64,000 bases of DNA from SXOA01 sp046153945 (GCA_046153945.1 JBJXFF010000012.1:62001-126000); one strand, 5' to 3'. Counted from the first letter of the stretch, positions 42,724-51,950 are shown. The notes: generated by a model from the letters alone, not told the origin. Translations and numbers: made by a program.

Positions 42724-44010
42724 TTACTTCCCATGCATCTGCTTGTCCGCAAAATCCAAAAAGACCTTCCAATCGTCGCGCGTCATCTGATGCTTCCCCG
42801 GACGAATCCAATAACCAAGGCGACTCTCCAAAACCTTGTTCAGTTCTGGCCGAGACTTGGAACCCAATCCTTGAACCCCCAGGAATTCATAAACTGGCGA
42901 GGCGGCCTTGAGGACCTCGAACTGTCCGTCCGGGTTCGCCCACAGATCTTCTTCCGCATTGGTGAATAGAACCGCCCGCGGTGCGCACAAAGCGACGAGG
43001 CAATTCTGGTCGAACGGCAACAATTCCGTGTGGTCGCCGAATTTCTTGAACTCGCTGCAGAACCAGTGCGGAAATGCCGTGTTAATCCGCTTGACCGATT
43101 CCGCCCTGGTGTCGCTCGTTCTACTTGGGCCAGTGCCCCCGCAGCCGGCCTGGTGGGGAATAGCCAGGGCAATCCGCTCGTCAAGCGCCGCCGCCAGCAG
43201 TGTCGTCTTGCCGTTGCGTGAATGCCCCACCGCCGCGATGCGGCTCTTGTCGATGGTCTTGGTCCGCTCGGCAATTAGAAAATCGACGATGCGATGATAG
43301 CCCCACGCCCAAGCGGCAATGGCGGCTGTGTCGTCGGGACCGGGCTCGGCCGTTTTGGATTTCCAAAATGCCGGCTCAATGCCGTCCGTAAATTCCTTCG
43401 TGTCTGGGTCAATGTCGCCACTGTAGAAACTGGCCAGCGCATAACCCCTCTCCACAATCAGGTCCACGTTCCAGGCATCCTTCTGCCCGCCGCGCCCTTT
43501 CTCGGTGGCCTTATCGTTCTCCACGCCGGCGCACGACTTGTAAATCCAACTTTCCGGGATATGCACCTGCGGATGATCGACAATCGCATGATTGCCGCAA
43601 AAATTCATCCCGATGAAGACCGGAGCGGGCTGTTTTGATTTTGGCTCGACGAGCAGCACATGCAGCTTGTGCTTGAGGGCCGGTTTGAGAAACGAAATCG
43701 TGGCTTCGGAAAGCGTCGCCTTGCCATCCAGAAACTTCTCGTCGAGCAAACGCACTTCGTACTTCACTTCCTCCGGTATCGAGGGCAGATAGCCATACAT
43801 GTAGTGCTGAAACAGGGCCTTCAGTTCCGGCCGCCGCTCTTGTTCCCACTGCTCCTTGCTCGTCACCTTCTTCCCCGAGAACATCACCAGCGGATCAGGC
43901 AGCCCCGCCTGGGGCTGGAGTTCACTGACCGCGGGGAAATCCGCGGAAGCGATGATGGCGGGGAATGTGACGGCGACGAGAAACGCGGCGAATGGGAGGT
44001 GGCGAATCAT
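42724..44010 (-). CDS. Secreted CE15-like (glucuronoyl esterase family) hydrolase
   Basis: A 428-residue secreted alpha/beta hydrolase. Signal: MIRHLPFAAFLVAVTFPAIIASA. Catalytic Ser lies in GHSRNGKTTL, which fits the CE15 GxSRxGK motif, and a C-terminal His in GKHQMT is expected to complete the triad. A conserved Glu is in NAEEDLWANP. CE15 enzymes cleave lignin-glucuronoxylan or related ester bonds, so plant-derived polysaccharide may be the substrate; this is inference. Confidence 0.85.
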   Translation of the reverse strand: MIRHLPFAAFLVAVTFPAIIASADFPAVSELQPQAGLPDPLVMFSGKKVTSKEQWEQERRPELKALFQHYMYGYLPSIPEEVKYEVRLLDEKFLDGKATLSEATISFLKPALKHKLHVLLVEPKSKQPAPVFIGMNFCGNHAIVDHPQVHIPESWIYKSCAGVENDKATEKGRGGQKDAWNVDLIVERGYALASFYSGDIDPDTKEFTDGIEPAFWKSKTAEPGPDDTAAIAAWAWGYHRIVDFLIAERTKTIDKSRIAAVGHSRNGKTTLLAAALDERIALAIPHQAGCGGTGPSRTSDTRAESVKRINTAFPHWFCSEFKKFGDHTELLPFDQNCLVALCAPRAVLFTNAEEDLWANPDGQFEVLKAASPVYEFLGVQGLGSKSRPELNKVLESRLGYWIRPGKHQMTRDDWKVFLDFADKQMHGK

Positions 44011-44044
44011 GTCAGGAAAATCCTCCGATAGGTGTTTGCGCTTG

Positions 44045-44092
44045 GTTTTCAGTTTTCAGTTTTCAGTACTCAGTACTCAGTACTCAGTACTC
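44045..44092. repeat. Heptamer array (TTTTCAG / TACTCAG)
   Basis: Two or three TTTTCAG units then four TACTCAG units in perfect 7-base register. It lies between the esterase start and the WD40 stop. Confidence 0.85.
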
Positions 44093-44987
44093 ACTGCCCA
44101 CCTTCCGACAGCCCCCAAACCTTAATGGTCCGGTCATAACCGGCGGTGGCGAGCAGCCTGTCGTCTTTGGTGAAAGCGAGGCCATAGACCGTGTTCTTGT
44201 GCCCTTCGAGAGTCAGCAGATGACTCCCCGTGGTAGCGCTAGAGAGCCGCACGGTGCCGTCGACGCTGCCGGAGGCGAGGTATTTTCCCCCCGGGGAATA
44301 GAGGACGCATTTGACGAGCTGGGTGTGGCCATCGAGCGTGGTTTGCAGATCACCCCCCGGGATGTTCCAGATTTTGACCTTGGCGTCGGTGCCGCCGGAG
44401 GCGAGCTGTTTTCCGTCGGGTGAAAAACTGACGCACTGCGGCGGGCCGGAGTGACCCTTGAGTTCGGCCAGCTTTTTAGCCGCGGCAAAGTCCCAGAGCA
44501 GGAGCTGATTGTCGTTGCCCGCGGAGGCGACGTATTTTCCCTCCGCGGAAAGCGCGACGCCGTAGACCGCTTCGGTATGTCCCTTCAGCACCCCCGCCGC
44601 GCTGCCGCTGTCGCTCCAGAGATGGACTTCGTTATCGTGTCCGCCGGTCGCCAGCCATTTTCTGTCGGCGGAGATCGTGAACGACTCGATGTATTGCTGG
44701 TGGGCCTTGACCGTCGCTTCCGCGCTGCGGCTCTCGACATTCCAGATCTTGAGCGTCAAGTCCAGGCTCGCCGAGAAGAGCCGCTTCCCATCGCTGGAAA
44801 ACGCCACGCCGCAGACCCCGTCCCCATGCCCCTTCAGCCGGGCTTTTTCCTCGCCGGTCGCCACAGTCCAAAGCTTGATCGAGTTATCAAGACTGGCGGT
44901 GGCCAGGAGCGAACCATCGGGAGAGAACGCCGCTCCATAGACAGAGTTGGGATGCGTCAGCGAGTGAAGGAGTTTGGCAGTGAGCAT
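44091..44987 (-). CDS. WD40-repeat protein
   Basis: A 298-residue protein made almost entirely of seven WD40 blades (units such as VYGAAFSPDGSLLATASLDNSIKLWT repeated with the Asp-Gly turn and terminal Leu-Trp). The start at 44987 (MLTAKLLHSL) excludes an N-terminal extension that reads into an inverted repeat. No signal peptide, so it is probably cytoplasmic and binds proteins. No enzyme domain is present. Confidence 0.92.
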   Translation of the reverse strand: MLTAKLLHSLTHPNSVYGAAFSPDGSLLATASLDNSIKLWTVATGEEKARLKGHGDGVCGVAFSSDGKRLFSASLDLTLKIWNVESRSAEATVKAHQQYIESFTISADRKWLATGGHDNEVHLWSDSGSAAGVLKGHTEAVYGVALSAEGKYVASAGNDNQLLLWDFAAAKKLAELKGHSGPPQCVSFSPDGKQLASGGTDAKVKIWNIPGGDLQTTLDGHTQLVKCVLYSPGGKYLASGSVDGTVRLSSATTGSHLLTLEGHKNTVYGLAFTKDDRLLATAGYDRTIKVWGLSEGGQ

Positions 44988-45009
44988 GCTCTTCAGCGTA
45001 CCAAGAAAA

Positions 45010-45181
45010 GTAGGCCGCGAGTCCTCTCGAGGGGCCAGCAGAGTTCGGCTGGCAGTGGCAAAACATATTCCAGGCCCAAAGAGGTCGCACAAGGGCACCC
45101 GTTGCAACCTGTGCTCGCCGCTCTACGCCCTCCGGGTCAACATGTCCACCCTCGGGGCTCGCGAGAGGACTCGCGGCCTAC
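45010..45181. repeat. Inverted repeat flanking a 132-base centre
   Basis: Perfect 20-base arms: GTAGGCCGCGAGTCCTCTCG at 45010-45029 and its reverse complement at 45162-45181. A smaller internal hairpin (GCCAGC...GCTGGC) lies near 45034-45053. It resembles a MITE-like or REP-type element upstream of the WD40 gene. Confidence 0.8.
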
Positions 45182-45222
45182 ATTAGCAGCGGGCTACTTT
45201 CGTGGAGAGCCCTTAAGCGGCC

Positions 45223-45300
45223 AGTCCGCCCCCCCCTTTTCCGCACCCCGGGAGCGTGACTCTGGCCTTGCGCTGCAAGTTTTTAAACCCCGTGGTAGGT
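45223..45300. repeat. Dispersed repeat (GGGAGCGTGAC family), copy 1
   Basis: Aligns with 48814-48893 at roughly three quarters of positions, sharing AGTCCG, TTTTCCGC, GGGAGCGTGAC and TTGCGCTGC. Noncoding. Confidence 0.7.
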
Positions 45301-45417
45301 AATCCCAAATATTTGGACCTGTCCCCACTGGCTCATCTGGCGAATAAGAAAGCAGTGCTCGAAGCGACCGGAAACTGGCAGCGGAAGACTATCATAGTCT
45401 GGTCTTGGAAGAGCAAC

Positions 45418-46857
45418 TTATCCGTTTTTCATTGCGGTACGGGCAACGTTGCGTAGCATCCCGGCAAATACGAACTGATGGAGCGGATAGATTCCGTACC
45501 AGTACAGCAGCCCCAACAGTCCCAAGGGATCAAAAATCGCCGTCTGGCGAATTTGGCTTCCGTGCTCGCAAGGTGTAACCTCAAATTCGAGCCACGCACG
45601 TCCAGGCAGTTTCATTTCGGCGCACAGTCGCAGCCGTTGTGGCGGCTCGTAAAGTTCCACTCGCCAGAAGTCGAGTGGATCGCCGACATGCAGTTTCTCC
45701 GGGTCGCGGCGGCCCCGCCGCACTCCGACACCGCCCACGAGTAGATCCAGAAAGCCGCGCAGCGACCATAACCAGTTGCCGTAGTACCAGCCGGTCCGAC
45801 CTCCGATGCGGCGAATCGGTGCAAACGCTTGTTCCGGCGAAACTGCGACTGTGATGGTGCGCGAATCGACAAGCCGGGAGCCAAATCGTTTCCCACCCCA
45901 GACGGCGGGGGGTCCCGCGGAAGACAAGGCGTCCGACCAACGTGACTGAGCAAACTCGCGATCCTCATTAACCAGGGCGCGGGCGATCCCGTCGCGCAGC
46001 GAGCGAGGCCGCACGGTAAACGTCGTAGCAGCGAGATTGCTGGAAATGAGCGTCGGGTTCCGTAGGCTTTCAACCAGTTTCCGGCCGATCCGGGCATACA
46101 GAGGCGTTACCAAGCCGAGCCAAAGGCTGGAAAGATAGGGCGTCAACAAGGGCACGGGAATCATCCACCGCGAGAGTCCGCGCTGTCGCGCGTACTCCTG
46201 CATGATCTGGCCATAGGAGACCTGATCTGGTCCCCCAATCTCATAAACTTGGGAAGAACCGGGGGGCAGATCCAAGGCAGCCAGTAGATAGGCCAAGAGA
46301 TCTTCAATGGCGATGGGTTGGGCCTGCACCTGCACCCACCGAGGGCAGATCATGACGGGCAACCGCTCGACGAGCGAACGAATCATCTCAAACGAGAGAC
46401 TTCCGGAACCGATCACGATCGAGGCACGGAACTCAATCACCTGGGGATGATATTCCCTCAGAACATCCCCGGTTTCCTGCCGGCTGCGGAGGTGCTTGGA
46501 GAGTTTGTGGTCCGGATTGCCGAGGCCACCCAAGTAAATGATCCGCCGCACTCCCGCGGCCGTCGCGGCTTGCCCAAAATTCGCGGCAGCGATCCGGTCC
46601 TCCTGCTCAAAGTCGCGACTTGCCCCCATCGAATGCACGAAATAATAGGCAGTGTCGACACCGACTAGAGCTGCCGAGAGAGATTCGCGGTCGAGCACAT
46701 CGCCCGCGAAGACTTCGGTGGTCGGCCCCACTCGCTCATGGAGAACCTCAGGACGGCGGGTAAGGCAGCGAACTGGAATGCCTCGATCTTGAAACAGAGA
46801 CAATAGTCGTCCGCCAACATAGCCCGTGGCACCGGTCAATAAGATCAATCCCGGCAT
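45418..46857 (-). CDS. SDR-type NAD-binding protein fused to DUF2867
   Basis: A 479-residue protein. The N-terminal Rossmann domain (LLTGATGYVGGRLL, YFVHSMGASRDF, YLGGLG) is of the atypical SDR/NmrA class, and the C-terminal third fits DUF2867 (GWYYGNWLWSLRGFLDLLVGG, PDFWRVE-like, FDPLGLLGLLYWYGIYPLH). This two-domain form is common in bacteria but has no settled reaction. A noncoding spacer with repeats lies downstream. Confidence 0.93.
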   Translation of the reverse strand: MPGLILLTGATGYVGGRLLSLFQDRGIPVRCLTRRPEVLHERVGPTTEVFAGDVLDRESLSAALVGVDTAYYFVHSMGASRDFEQEDRIAAANFGQAATAAGVRRIIYLGGLGNPDHKLSKHLRSRQETGDVLREYHPQVIEFRASIVIGSGSLSFEMIRSLVERLPVMICPRWVQVQAQPIAIEDLLAYLLAALDLPPGSSQVYEIGGPDQVSYGQIMQEYARQRGLSRWMIPVPLLTPYLSSLWLGLVTPLYARIGRKLVESLRNPTLISSNLAATTFTVRPRSLRDGIARALVNEDREFAQSRWSDALSSAGPPAVWGGKRFGSRLVDSRTITVAVSPEQAFAPIRRIGGRTGWYYGNWLWSLRGFLDLLVGGVGVRRGRRDPEKLHVGDPLDFWRVELYEPPQRLRLCAEMKLPGRAWLEFEVTPCEHGSQIRQTAIFDPLGLLGLLYWYGIYPLHQFVFAGMLRNVARTAMKNG

Positions 46858-46950
46858 CCCAGGTTCCCTTCACTGCACTCACAATATTTGCGGCGGCTCC
46901 GTCTGTCTGCCAGCTGATTCTACCTTGCCTCCCAATTCGCTGAGGTCCAT

Positions 46951-46980
46951 CACCTCAGATATTCACCTCAGATATTCACC
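46951..46980. repeat. 13-base tandem duplication at a stop codon
   Basis: CACCTCAGATATT occurs twice in tandem plus four bases of a third copy, spanning the stop codon of the 104-codon gene at 46976. Confidence 0.75.
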
Positions 46981-47290
46981 GTAGGAACATTCGCACCAAG
47001 TACTTTGGCCTTGGAAACACTTCGATCTTCCCCAGCCACTTGGTTTGGACGACGAGCCGAATATCTTCGCGTTTGAGTGTGGCCAGAAGGGGTTGGAGTA
47101 CTCTCTTCCAGCTACGGCGCAGCTTCAGCAGACTGCTAAAGTTGTCGGAGATCAAAGTGATCCCTTGACCCTCTGCCACGAGGCTCACCGGCCGGCCGGC
47201 CAAGAAACCATCTAGTCGGCCGGCCAAACTCAGTTTGGGCTCTGGCCCTTGTCCGCGGTCTTGATCTTTACCGTACCACTCAGGATCCAT
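46976..47290 (-). CDS. Hypothetical protein
   Basis: A 104-residue protein whose C-terminal 75 residues look genuinely coded: VSLVAEGQGITLISDNFSSL followed by helices (LKLRRSWKRVLQPLLATLKR) and the strand-like end IRLVVQTKWLGKIEVFPRP. I do not know the family. The start is uncertain because it overlaps the preceding gene by 61 bases; a shorter form is possible. A tandem duplication touches the stop. Confidence 0.5.
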   Translation of the reverse strand: MDPEWYGKDQDRGQGPEPKLSLAGRLDGFLAGRPVSLVAEGQGITLISDNFSSLLKLRRSWKRVLQPLLATLKREDIRLVVQTKWLGKIEVFPRPKYLVRMFLR

Positions 47291-47439
47291 TCGGCGTGCT
47301 CGGCCTTCGGGCCAGTGCCGCTGGGGATTTTTACGTGCATGTCTGCGAACTCGTATGCGATCTCCGCATTCTTACCGGTCAGTCGTTCGTAGAGCGCGAT
47401 CGCGAGATCGGGCCAATTAGTCGTGTGCTCCGCTGCCAT
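47230..47439 (-). CDS. Small conserved hypothetical protein
   Basis: A 69-residue soluble protein from the ATG at 47439 (MAAEHTTNWPDLAIALYERL), preceded by GGAG. A helix is followed by a beta part (AYEFADMHVKIPSGTGPKAE, then WILSGTVKIKT). Acidic, no membrane segment. Family not named with certainty; it may be a small regulatory or stress protein. Part of a run of four tiny minus-strand genes. Confidence 0.65.
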   Translation of the reverse strand: MAAEHTTNWPDLAIALYERLTGKNAEIAYEFADMHVKIPSGTGPKAEHAEWILSGTVKIKTADKGQSPN

Positions 47440-47530
47440 TTCAGTCTCCAAGGAAGTGTGAAAATTCGGATTTGACAAGATTCAATCCGACCTGCATCGT
47501 ACAAAAACAGGTCAGGTAACCTGAATGATT

Positions 47531-47686
47531 TTATGTTTTCTGAATATTTAAGTTCTTATCCCGGGCAGCTAACTTGGGGGATTCATCGGGATGATCGCTC
47601 GCAATGAGTGCAATCATTGCAGCTCCGATGGTCACGCCAAACACGGCGCAGCCCACCACAAAGATAGGCAACAGGCTAGCGTCCAT
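47531..47686 (-). CDS. Tiny membrane protein (51 aa)
   Basis: A frame of 51 codons with one hydrophobic helix (LLPIFVVGCAVFGVTIGAAM) and a polar tail (SDHPDESPKLAARDKNLNIQ). AGGAAG lies about nine bases before the ATG, and the start overlaps the preceding stop by 11 bases. Too short for routine gene finding, but the ribosome site, coupling and helix support it. Function unknown. Confidence 0.6.
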   Translation of the reverse strand: MDASLLPIFVVGCAVFGVTIGAAMIALIASDHPDESPKLAARDKNLNIQKT

Positions 47687-47855
47687 GGGATTTACTTCCT
47701 AAAACCAAAGTTCCAAAGCTCAGAATCGAGGGAACCCAAAGGCCCACAAACTGGCCCTCATCTTTGCTTCCCGAAAACCAGAGGTACACAGAGAATAGGA
47801 ACGATGCCCCTGCAGCTATCACGAATCCGAGTTTAGAGATTTGAATCTTGCTCAT
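47676..47855 (-). CDS. Tiny two-helix membrane protein (59 aa)
   Basis: A frame of 59 codons with an AGGAG ribosome site. Two hydrophobic stretches (LGFVIAAGASFLFSVYLWF and GLWVPSILSFGTLVLG) suggest a hairpin membrane protein. Its end overlaps the start of the next tiny gene. The family cannot be named; the pair may act together in the membrane. Confidence 0.6.
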   Translation of the reverse strand: MSKIQISKLGFVIAAGASFLFSVYLWFSGSKDEGQFVGLWVPSILSFGTLVLGSKSHGR

Positions 47856-47928
47856 ATTTTTTCTCCTGATCTCGATCCCTCAGGCTTACCTCGCCTGACA
47901 CATGCGAGGTACTCAGCTCAAGGGCACT

Positions 47929-47962
47929 AAAAAATGTCTCCGGTCTCGTTTTGTGACCGGAG
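47929..47962 (-). terminator. Rho-independent terminator after the fasciclin gene
   Basis: An 8-bp stem (CTCCGGTC/GACCGGAG) with a 9-base loop; on the minus strand the stem is followed after two bases by ATTTTTT. Oriented to end transcription coming from 48448. Confidence 0.75.
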
Positions 47963-48040
47963 CACAAAGGAACCTGTTTCGCCGGGACAAAGTCCAGGAC
48001 TCCTGGCCGCAAATCCGGCAGGACTCTCTGGCTAGTAAAA

Positions 48041-48448
48041 CTAGGCAGGAAGCATAACCGAGTCGATCACGTGAATCACGCCGTTGCTGCAGGCAATGTC
48101 CGCTTGCACGACGTTTGCGTCATCGACCTTTACGCCATTTCTCGCATCAATCTTCAATTCCTGCCCCTGGACCGTCTTGGCAACCTTCAGTTTCACCACA
48201 TCGGCCGCCGCAACCTTACCGGCGACGACGTGATAAGTCAGAATCCCTTGAAGCTTGGACTTGTTCTCGGGCTTGAGAAGATCCTCGATGACCGCTGCCG
48301 GGAACTGGGCGAACGCTGCGTCGGTTGGCGCGAAAACCGTGAAGGGACCAGCGCCTTTGAGCGTGTCGACCAAACCAGCAGCCTGGACGGCGGCCACCAG
48401 AGTCTTGAACGAACCTGCCGCAACAGCGGTGTCTACAATGTCACTCAT
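48041..48448 (-). CDS. Fasciclin (FAS1) domain protein
   Basis: A 135-residue single FAS1 domain: MSDIVDTAVAAGSFKTLVAA, FTVFAPTDAAF, LTYHVVAGKV and the ending ACSNGVIHVIDSVMLP. FAS1 proteins bind glycans or proteins at surfaces, although no signal peptide is visible here, so it may be cytoplasmic or exported by another route. The start is the ATG at 48448 after AAGGAA. A terminator follows. Confidence 0.93.
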   Translation of the reverse strand: MSDIVDTAVAAGSFKTLVAAVQAAGLVDTLKGAGPFTVFAPTDAAFAQFPAAVIEDLLKPENKSKLQGILTYHVVAGKVAAADVVKLKVAKTVQGQELKIDARNGVKVDDANVVQADIACSNGVIHVIDSVMLPA

Positions 48449-48997
48449 GGAAAGCATTCCTTGGAAAAAGTGGGGGTTAGCTACAACGAATTGCGTTTAA
48501 AAAACGTTCAAATCGTTCATGGTTAGTAACCCGTGACGCCGGCCACCAATTAACGAGCAAACTCCGGAATTTCAGAGAAATTCACGCGATCCACGATCTG
48601 CCCGGGATTTCTGGCTATCGAGAGGCAATCTTGCGCGTTGCACTTGAGCGACTTTTTGGCCCGGATACATCGGTGCCCTTCACAACAACTCGTCGCGTTC
48701 GGCGACATTTGTTGTTTTGCAGAAATTCAAAGCCCGCCTCTGCACGAAATTAAATGCTCTCGACCAAGCACCGCGCGTCAGGTCGGTGTGAGAAATGCGG
48801 GCTAAAAGGGGTCAGTCCGGCTCCTGCGTTTTCCGCTCGCCGGGAGCGTGACGCTGGTCTTGCGCTGCGAGTTATCAAACGTGGCGCGGTGGGGGCGTAA
48901 AATCTCGGCTCCCCTATTGTCTGTCCTGTTCCATTTCTGGATACTGTGCAAGTGGATACACTATTTAGCCAAACAGGCATCTGAGCGGAGCTTGGAA
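48449..48997. other. Intergenic region with repeat copy and hairpin
   Basis: No gene is supported. A hairpin with stem ACAACAA/TTGTTGT plus GTCGC/GCGAC spans 48682-48715 and is followed by TTTT. The second GGGAGCGTGAC repeat lies at 48814-48893, just upstream of the methyltransferase. Confidence 0.5.
48814..48893. repeat. Dispersed repeat (GGGAGCGTGAC family), copy 2
   Basis: Same orientation as the copy at 45223-45300. It ends 105 bases before the methyltransferase start. Confidence 0.7.
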
Positions 48998-50827
48998 ATG
49001 CAGGGGATTCTTTTCGAGCCCGAAGAACGTAAATCGCCAAAGCGAGGGGAAAAAGGCCGCAGCCTTAGGAGGAACAATTCGCCAATTCCCGGTCCATTTC
49101 CGCTTAATACCGTTCAGTTGCTAGATTGCTTGGAGGGAATGAAGCTGCTCCCCGACAATTCGGTGGACGTAGCGATATGCGATCCTCCCTACAATGCTTC
49201 GAAGGGAAATTCTTGGTCCTGGGACAATTCCACTAAGCTCAAGGGTTTCGGCGGCAACTGGAACAAGGTCCGCGAGGACTGGGACGATATGCCGCTGATG
49301 GATTATCTGGAGTTTACGCTTAGTTGGCTTGAGCAGGTGAAGCGCGTCGTCAAACCAACAGGCTCTCTGTGGCTGCACGGCACCTACCACAACATGGGGA
49401 TTTTGAATTTCGCTTGTCAACTTCTGAAAATCGAAATCATCAACGAAGTGATTTGGTTTAAGCGAAACAGTTTTCCCAACCTATCCGGGAGACGACTGAC
49501 TGCCAGCCACGAAACCATTCTGTGGGCGCATACCGGCGGTGAGAAGAATCGCGAGTACTTTTTCAACTATGACGGCGCAAAAGCCATGACCTGTCCGGAG
49601 GATGGCCTCAAGGAACCAGGAAAGCAGATGCGGACGGTGTGGGATATCCCTAACAATAAAGAGCGCAGCGAGCTGTCCTTGGGCAAACATCCGACGCAAA
49701 AGCCTCTGCGACTCTTGAGGCGAATGTTGTCCCTGTCCGCAAATTCGGAAGGCATTTTGCTCGTGCCGTTCGCCGGGTCTGGTTCTGATTGCGTGGCTGC
49801 GAAGGAGATGGGGTTGGACTTTATTGCGTTTGAAACCGCGCCGGAGTATGTGGCCCTGGCGCAATCGCGCCTAGCGGCACCTCAGAAGGATTTGCTAGCA
49901 AGGACAACGCCTCAATCGTTATCTGGCAATACTCCCAAGCAAAATGGCAAAGCGATTGACGAGGTAACAGATAGCGGCGTCATACCATCGCTCCTTAAAT
50001 GGACAGGGAGCAAGCGTTCGCAAGCTCAGGCTATCGCCAAGTTGATCCCTCAGAATACTCGTTACCTTGAGCCCTTCCTGGGTGGGGGCGCGGTGATGTA
50101 TCTGGCCGGCAGGAAAGGTGCCATCGGCGGCGACCTTTACTCGCCGCTTATTGAATTCTGGAATATTGTGAAAAACAGCCCTCATGAGTTGTGCGAGAAC
50201 TATTCCGAGCAATGGTCACTGCTGCAAGATGAGCTGCGCTCAGTCAAGCATGATCAATTAGAAGCTGAACAGGGATTGCCGAAATACTATTACGCCGTCC
50301 GTCAGCGATTCAACAAAAATCCGAATCCACACGATTTGAATTTTTTGATGCGAACCTGCGTGAACGGAATTGTTCGGTTTAATGAGGACGGGGAGTTCAA
50401 CAACTCTTTTCACTTGTCCCGCCCTGGAATGGAACCTCGTCGCTTTCAAAAAGCCGTTGCGCTCTGGCACCGGGCAGTAGCGAATGTTGAATTTATTTGC
50501 CAGGACTATGAGACCACGCTCTCCACGGCAGCTGCTGGCGACTTTGTTTATCTTGATCCTCCCTACGCCGGCAGTCGTCAGCGGTACGTAGCCGACCTGG
50601 ACATCGAAAAACTCTTTCGAGTCCTAGAATCACTGAACTCGCGAGGAATCAAATGGGGCTTGTCGTTTGACGGCACGCGGGGCGATTGCGATTTGAAATA
50701 TGAAGTACCCCAGGAACTGTATCGCCGCGTGATTTTGCTTCCCAGCGGCAATTCTCCCGTGAACAAAGTGCTCAACGGACCCGTCGAGATGGTCTACGAG
50801 TCCCTTTATACGAACTTTGAGCAATAG
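48998..50827 (+). CDS. Fused DNA methyltransferase: beta-class plus D12-class domains
   Basis: A 609-residue protein with two complete amino-methyltransferase domains. Domain 1 (about 35-300) has DPPY at 62-65 followed later by PFAGSGSD, the beta order. Domain 2 (about 330-609) begins LKWTGSKR, has EPFLGGGAV at about 360 and DPPY at about 520, the Dam-like D12 (alpha) order. Fusions of two methylases usually protect an asymmetric site, one strand each. The start at 48998 follows GGAG. The adjacent opposite-strand sequence looks like a ruined restriction gene. Recognition site unknown. Confidence 0.9.
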   Translation: MQGILFEPEERKSPKRGEKGRSLRRNNSPIPGPFPLNTVQLLDCLEGMKLLPDNSVDVAICDPPYNASKGNSWSWDNSTKLKGFGGNWNKVREDWDDMPLMDYLEFTLSWLEQVKRVVKPTGSLWLHGTYHNMGILNFACQLLKIEIINEVIWFKRNSFPNLSGRRLTASHETILWAHTGGEKNREYFFNYDGAKAMTCPEDGLKEPGKQMRTVWDIPNNKERSELSLGKHPTQKPLRLLRRMLSLSANSEGILLVPFAGSGSDCVAAKEMGLDFIAFETAPEYVALAQSRLAAPQKDLLARTTPQSLSGNTPKQNGKAIDEVTDSGVIPSLLKWTGSKRSQAQAIAKLIPQNTRYLEPFLGGGAVMYLAGRKGAIGGDLYSPLIEFWNIVKNSPHELCENYSEQWSLLQDELRSVKHDQLEAEQGLPKYYYAVRQRFNKNPNPHDLNFLMRTCVNGIVRFNEDGEFNNSFHLSRPGMEPRRFQKAVALWHRAVANVEFICQDYETTLSTAAAGDFVYLDPPYAGSRQRYVADLDIEKLFRVLESLNSRGIKWGLSFDGTRGDCDLKYEVPQELYRRVILLPSGNSPVNKVLNGPVEMVYESLYTNFEQ

Positions 50828-51390
50828 TCAATTGGCTTGACGGATCTTGACCAACGGGTGCGTTGGCGGCAGCTTGCTCCTCAGATGCTGAATCACCTGC
50901 AAGCCGACCTTCGAGCTATGCCAGGCAGTGATCGTGCAACGCTCCCCTCTTTGGTCAAAGGCAAACGCCAGCACAACATCGACTTTACCCCTCTTGAGCA
51001 CGTCCGCTTCATCTGCCATTGACGAAGCCAAAAAGGCGGCCGCCGAAACAAACGTAAAGTCCTTTGCCAAGAGCTTCTTGTCCGCGTGGACCCACGACAT
51101 GGTATCGAGTTGACGCTCAATGCTCGGCGTTGATGCCATCAAGTCCGTCAGGTATGCACGTGCGCCAGAATGTCTTCGTTCCAACGCTCGAACCCGGGAA
51201 GAAATCTAAAACTGAACGGCTTAGCTTGGCCTGGCACAGAAAACGAAAACGCCGGACAACACAGGCTCAATTCCGGTCCACGAATCGATTCCAGTGGAAC
51301 CCCTAACCCTTGAACTATCAAGGCAAATGCTCGTTCACATTCGACGATGTTGTCGCCATGAATCCCGAATTGATACGACTCATCAGCCAC
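50828..51390 (-). pseudogene. Frameshifted, shortened gene, possibly a restriction endonuclease remnant
   Basis: Two overlapping minus-strand frames: one from 51390 (MADESYQFGIHGDNIVECER, then FLPGFERWNEDIL) ends at 51148, and the other continues from the region of 51184 (ARAYLTDLMASTPSIERQL) to 50828. They join if one base is gained or lost near 51170, so the gene is broken or carries a sequencing error. FGIHGDNIVECE and FERWNEDIL recall the N-terminus of large restriction-enzyme-like proteins, so most of the middle may be deleted. Tail-to-tail position with the methylase supports this idea, but identity is tentative. Confidence 0.5.
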
Positions 51391-51950
51391 TATCCTGCCT
51401 CACAAGCAGAAGCCCCGCTAACCAGCGTCATCTCTTGCATCGGCTTCAAGACTCTTACGGCAGCAGATTTCCCGCTGGTAAGGAACGTGGCGCAAATAAG
51501 TTCCCGAAGTAAAGCCAATCCTGCCGGAACGTGAAACGCTAGCAGCGGCTACATCGGGATGTTACTTAATTTGCATTCCTAAGGTGGATATTCTAAGGGG
51601 TAATCTTTTGGAGAAGCTTAATCAAATCGCAGTTTTACGAGCGGCTGAAAGAATGACTGGGAGTCAAAAAATCAGAGTTGATACGGGACATTTTTTCCCT
51701 GTCCGATAACTGGCGTGTCGAATGTGCGGCAAGCCCATAGTCTTATTGGCCCCCCCTGAAGAATTCGGCGGTTCGCTTTCGTCGGCAAGAAATCTTCAGA
51801 ATTCTGGACGCTAGGGGCTTGAAAGTGCCGTTCTGATTGTGTAAACTTAAGTACACTAGTTGGGTTGGGCTGCGCGCGGACGTAGGGAACGGCCAGGGAG
51901 AGGATTTGAAATCTGAGACAGGGAGATGAAAAGCGGAGATCGGAAAGGCG

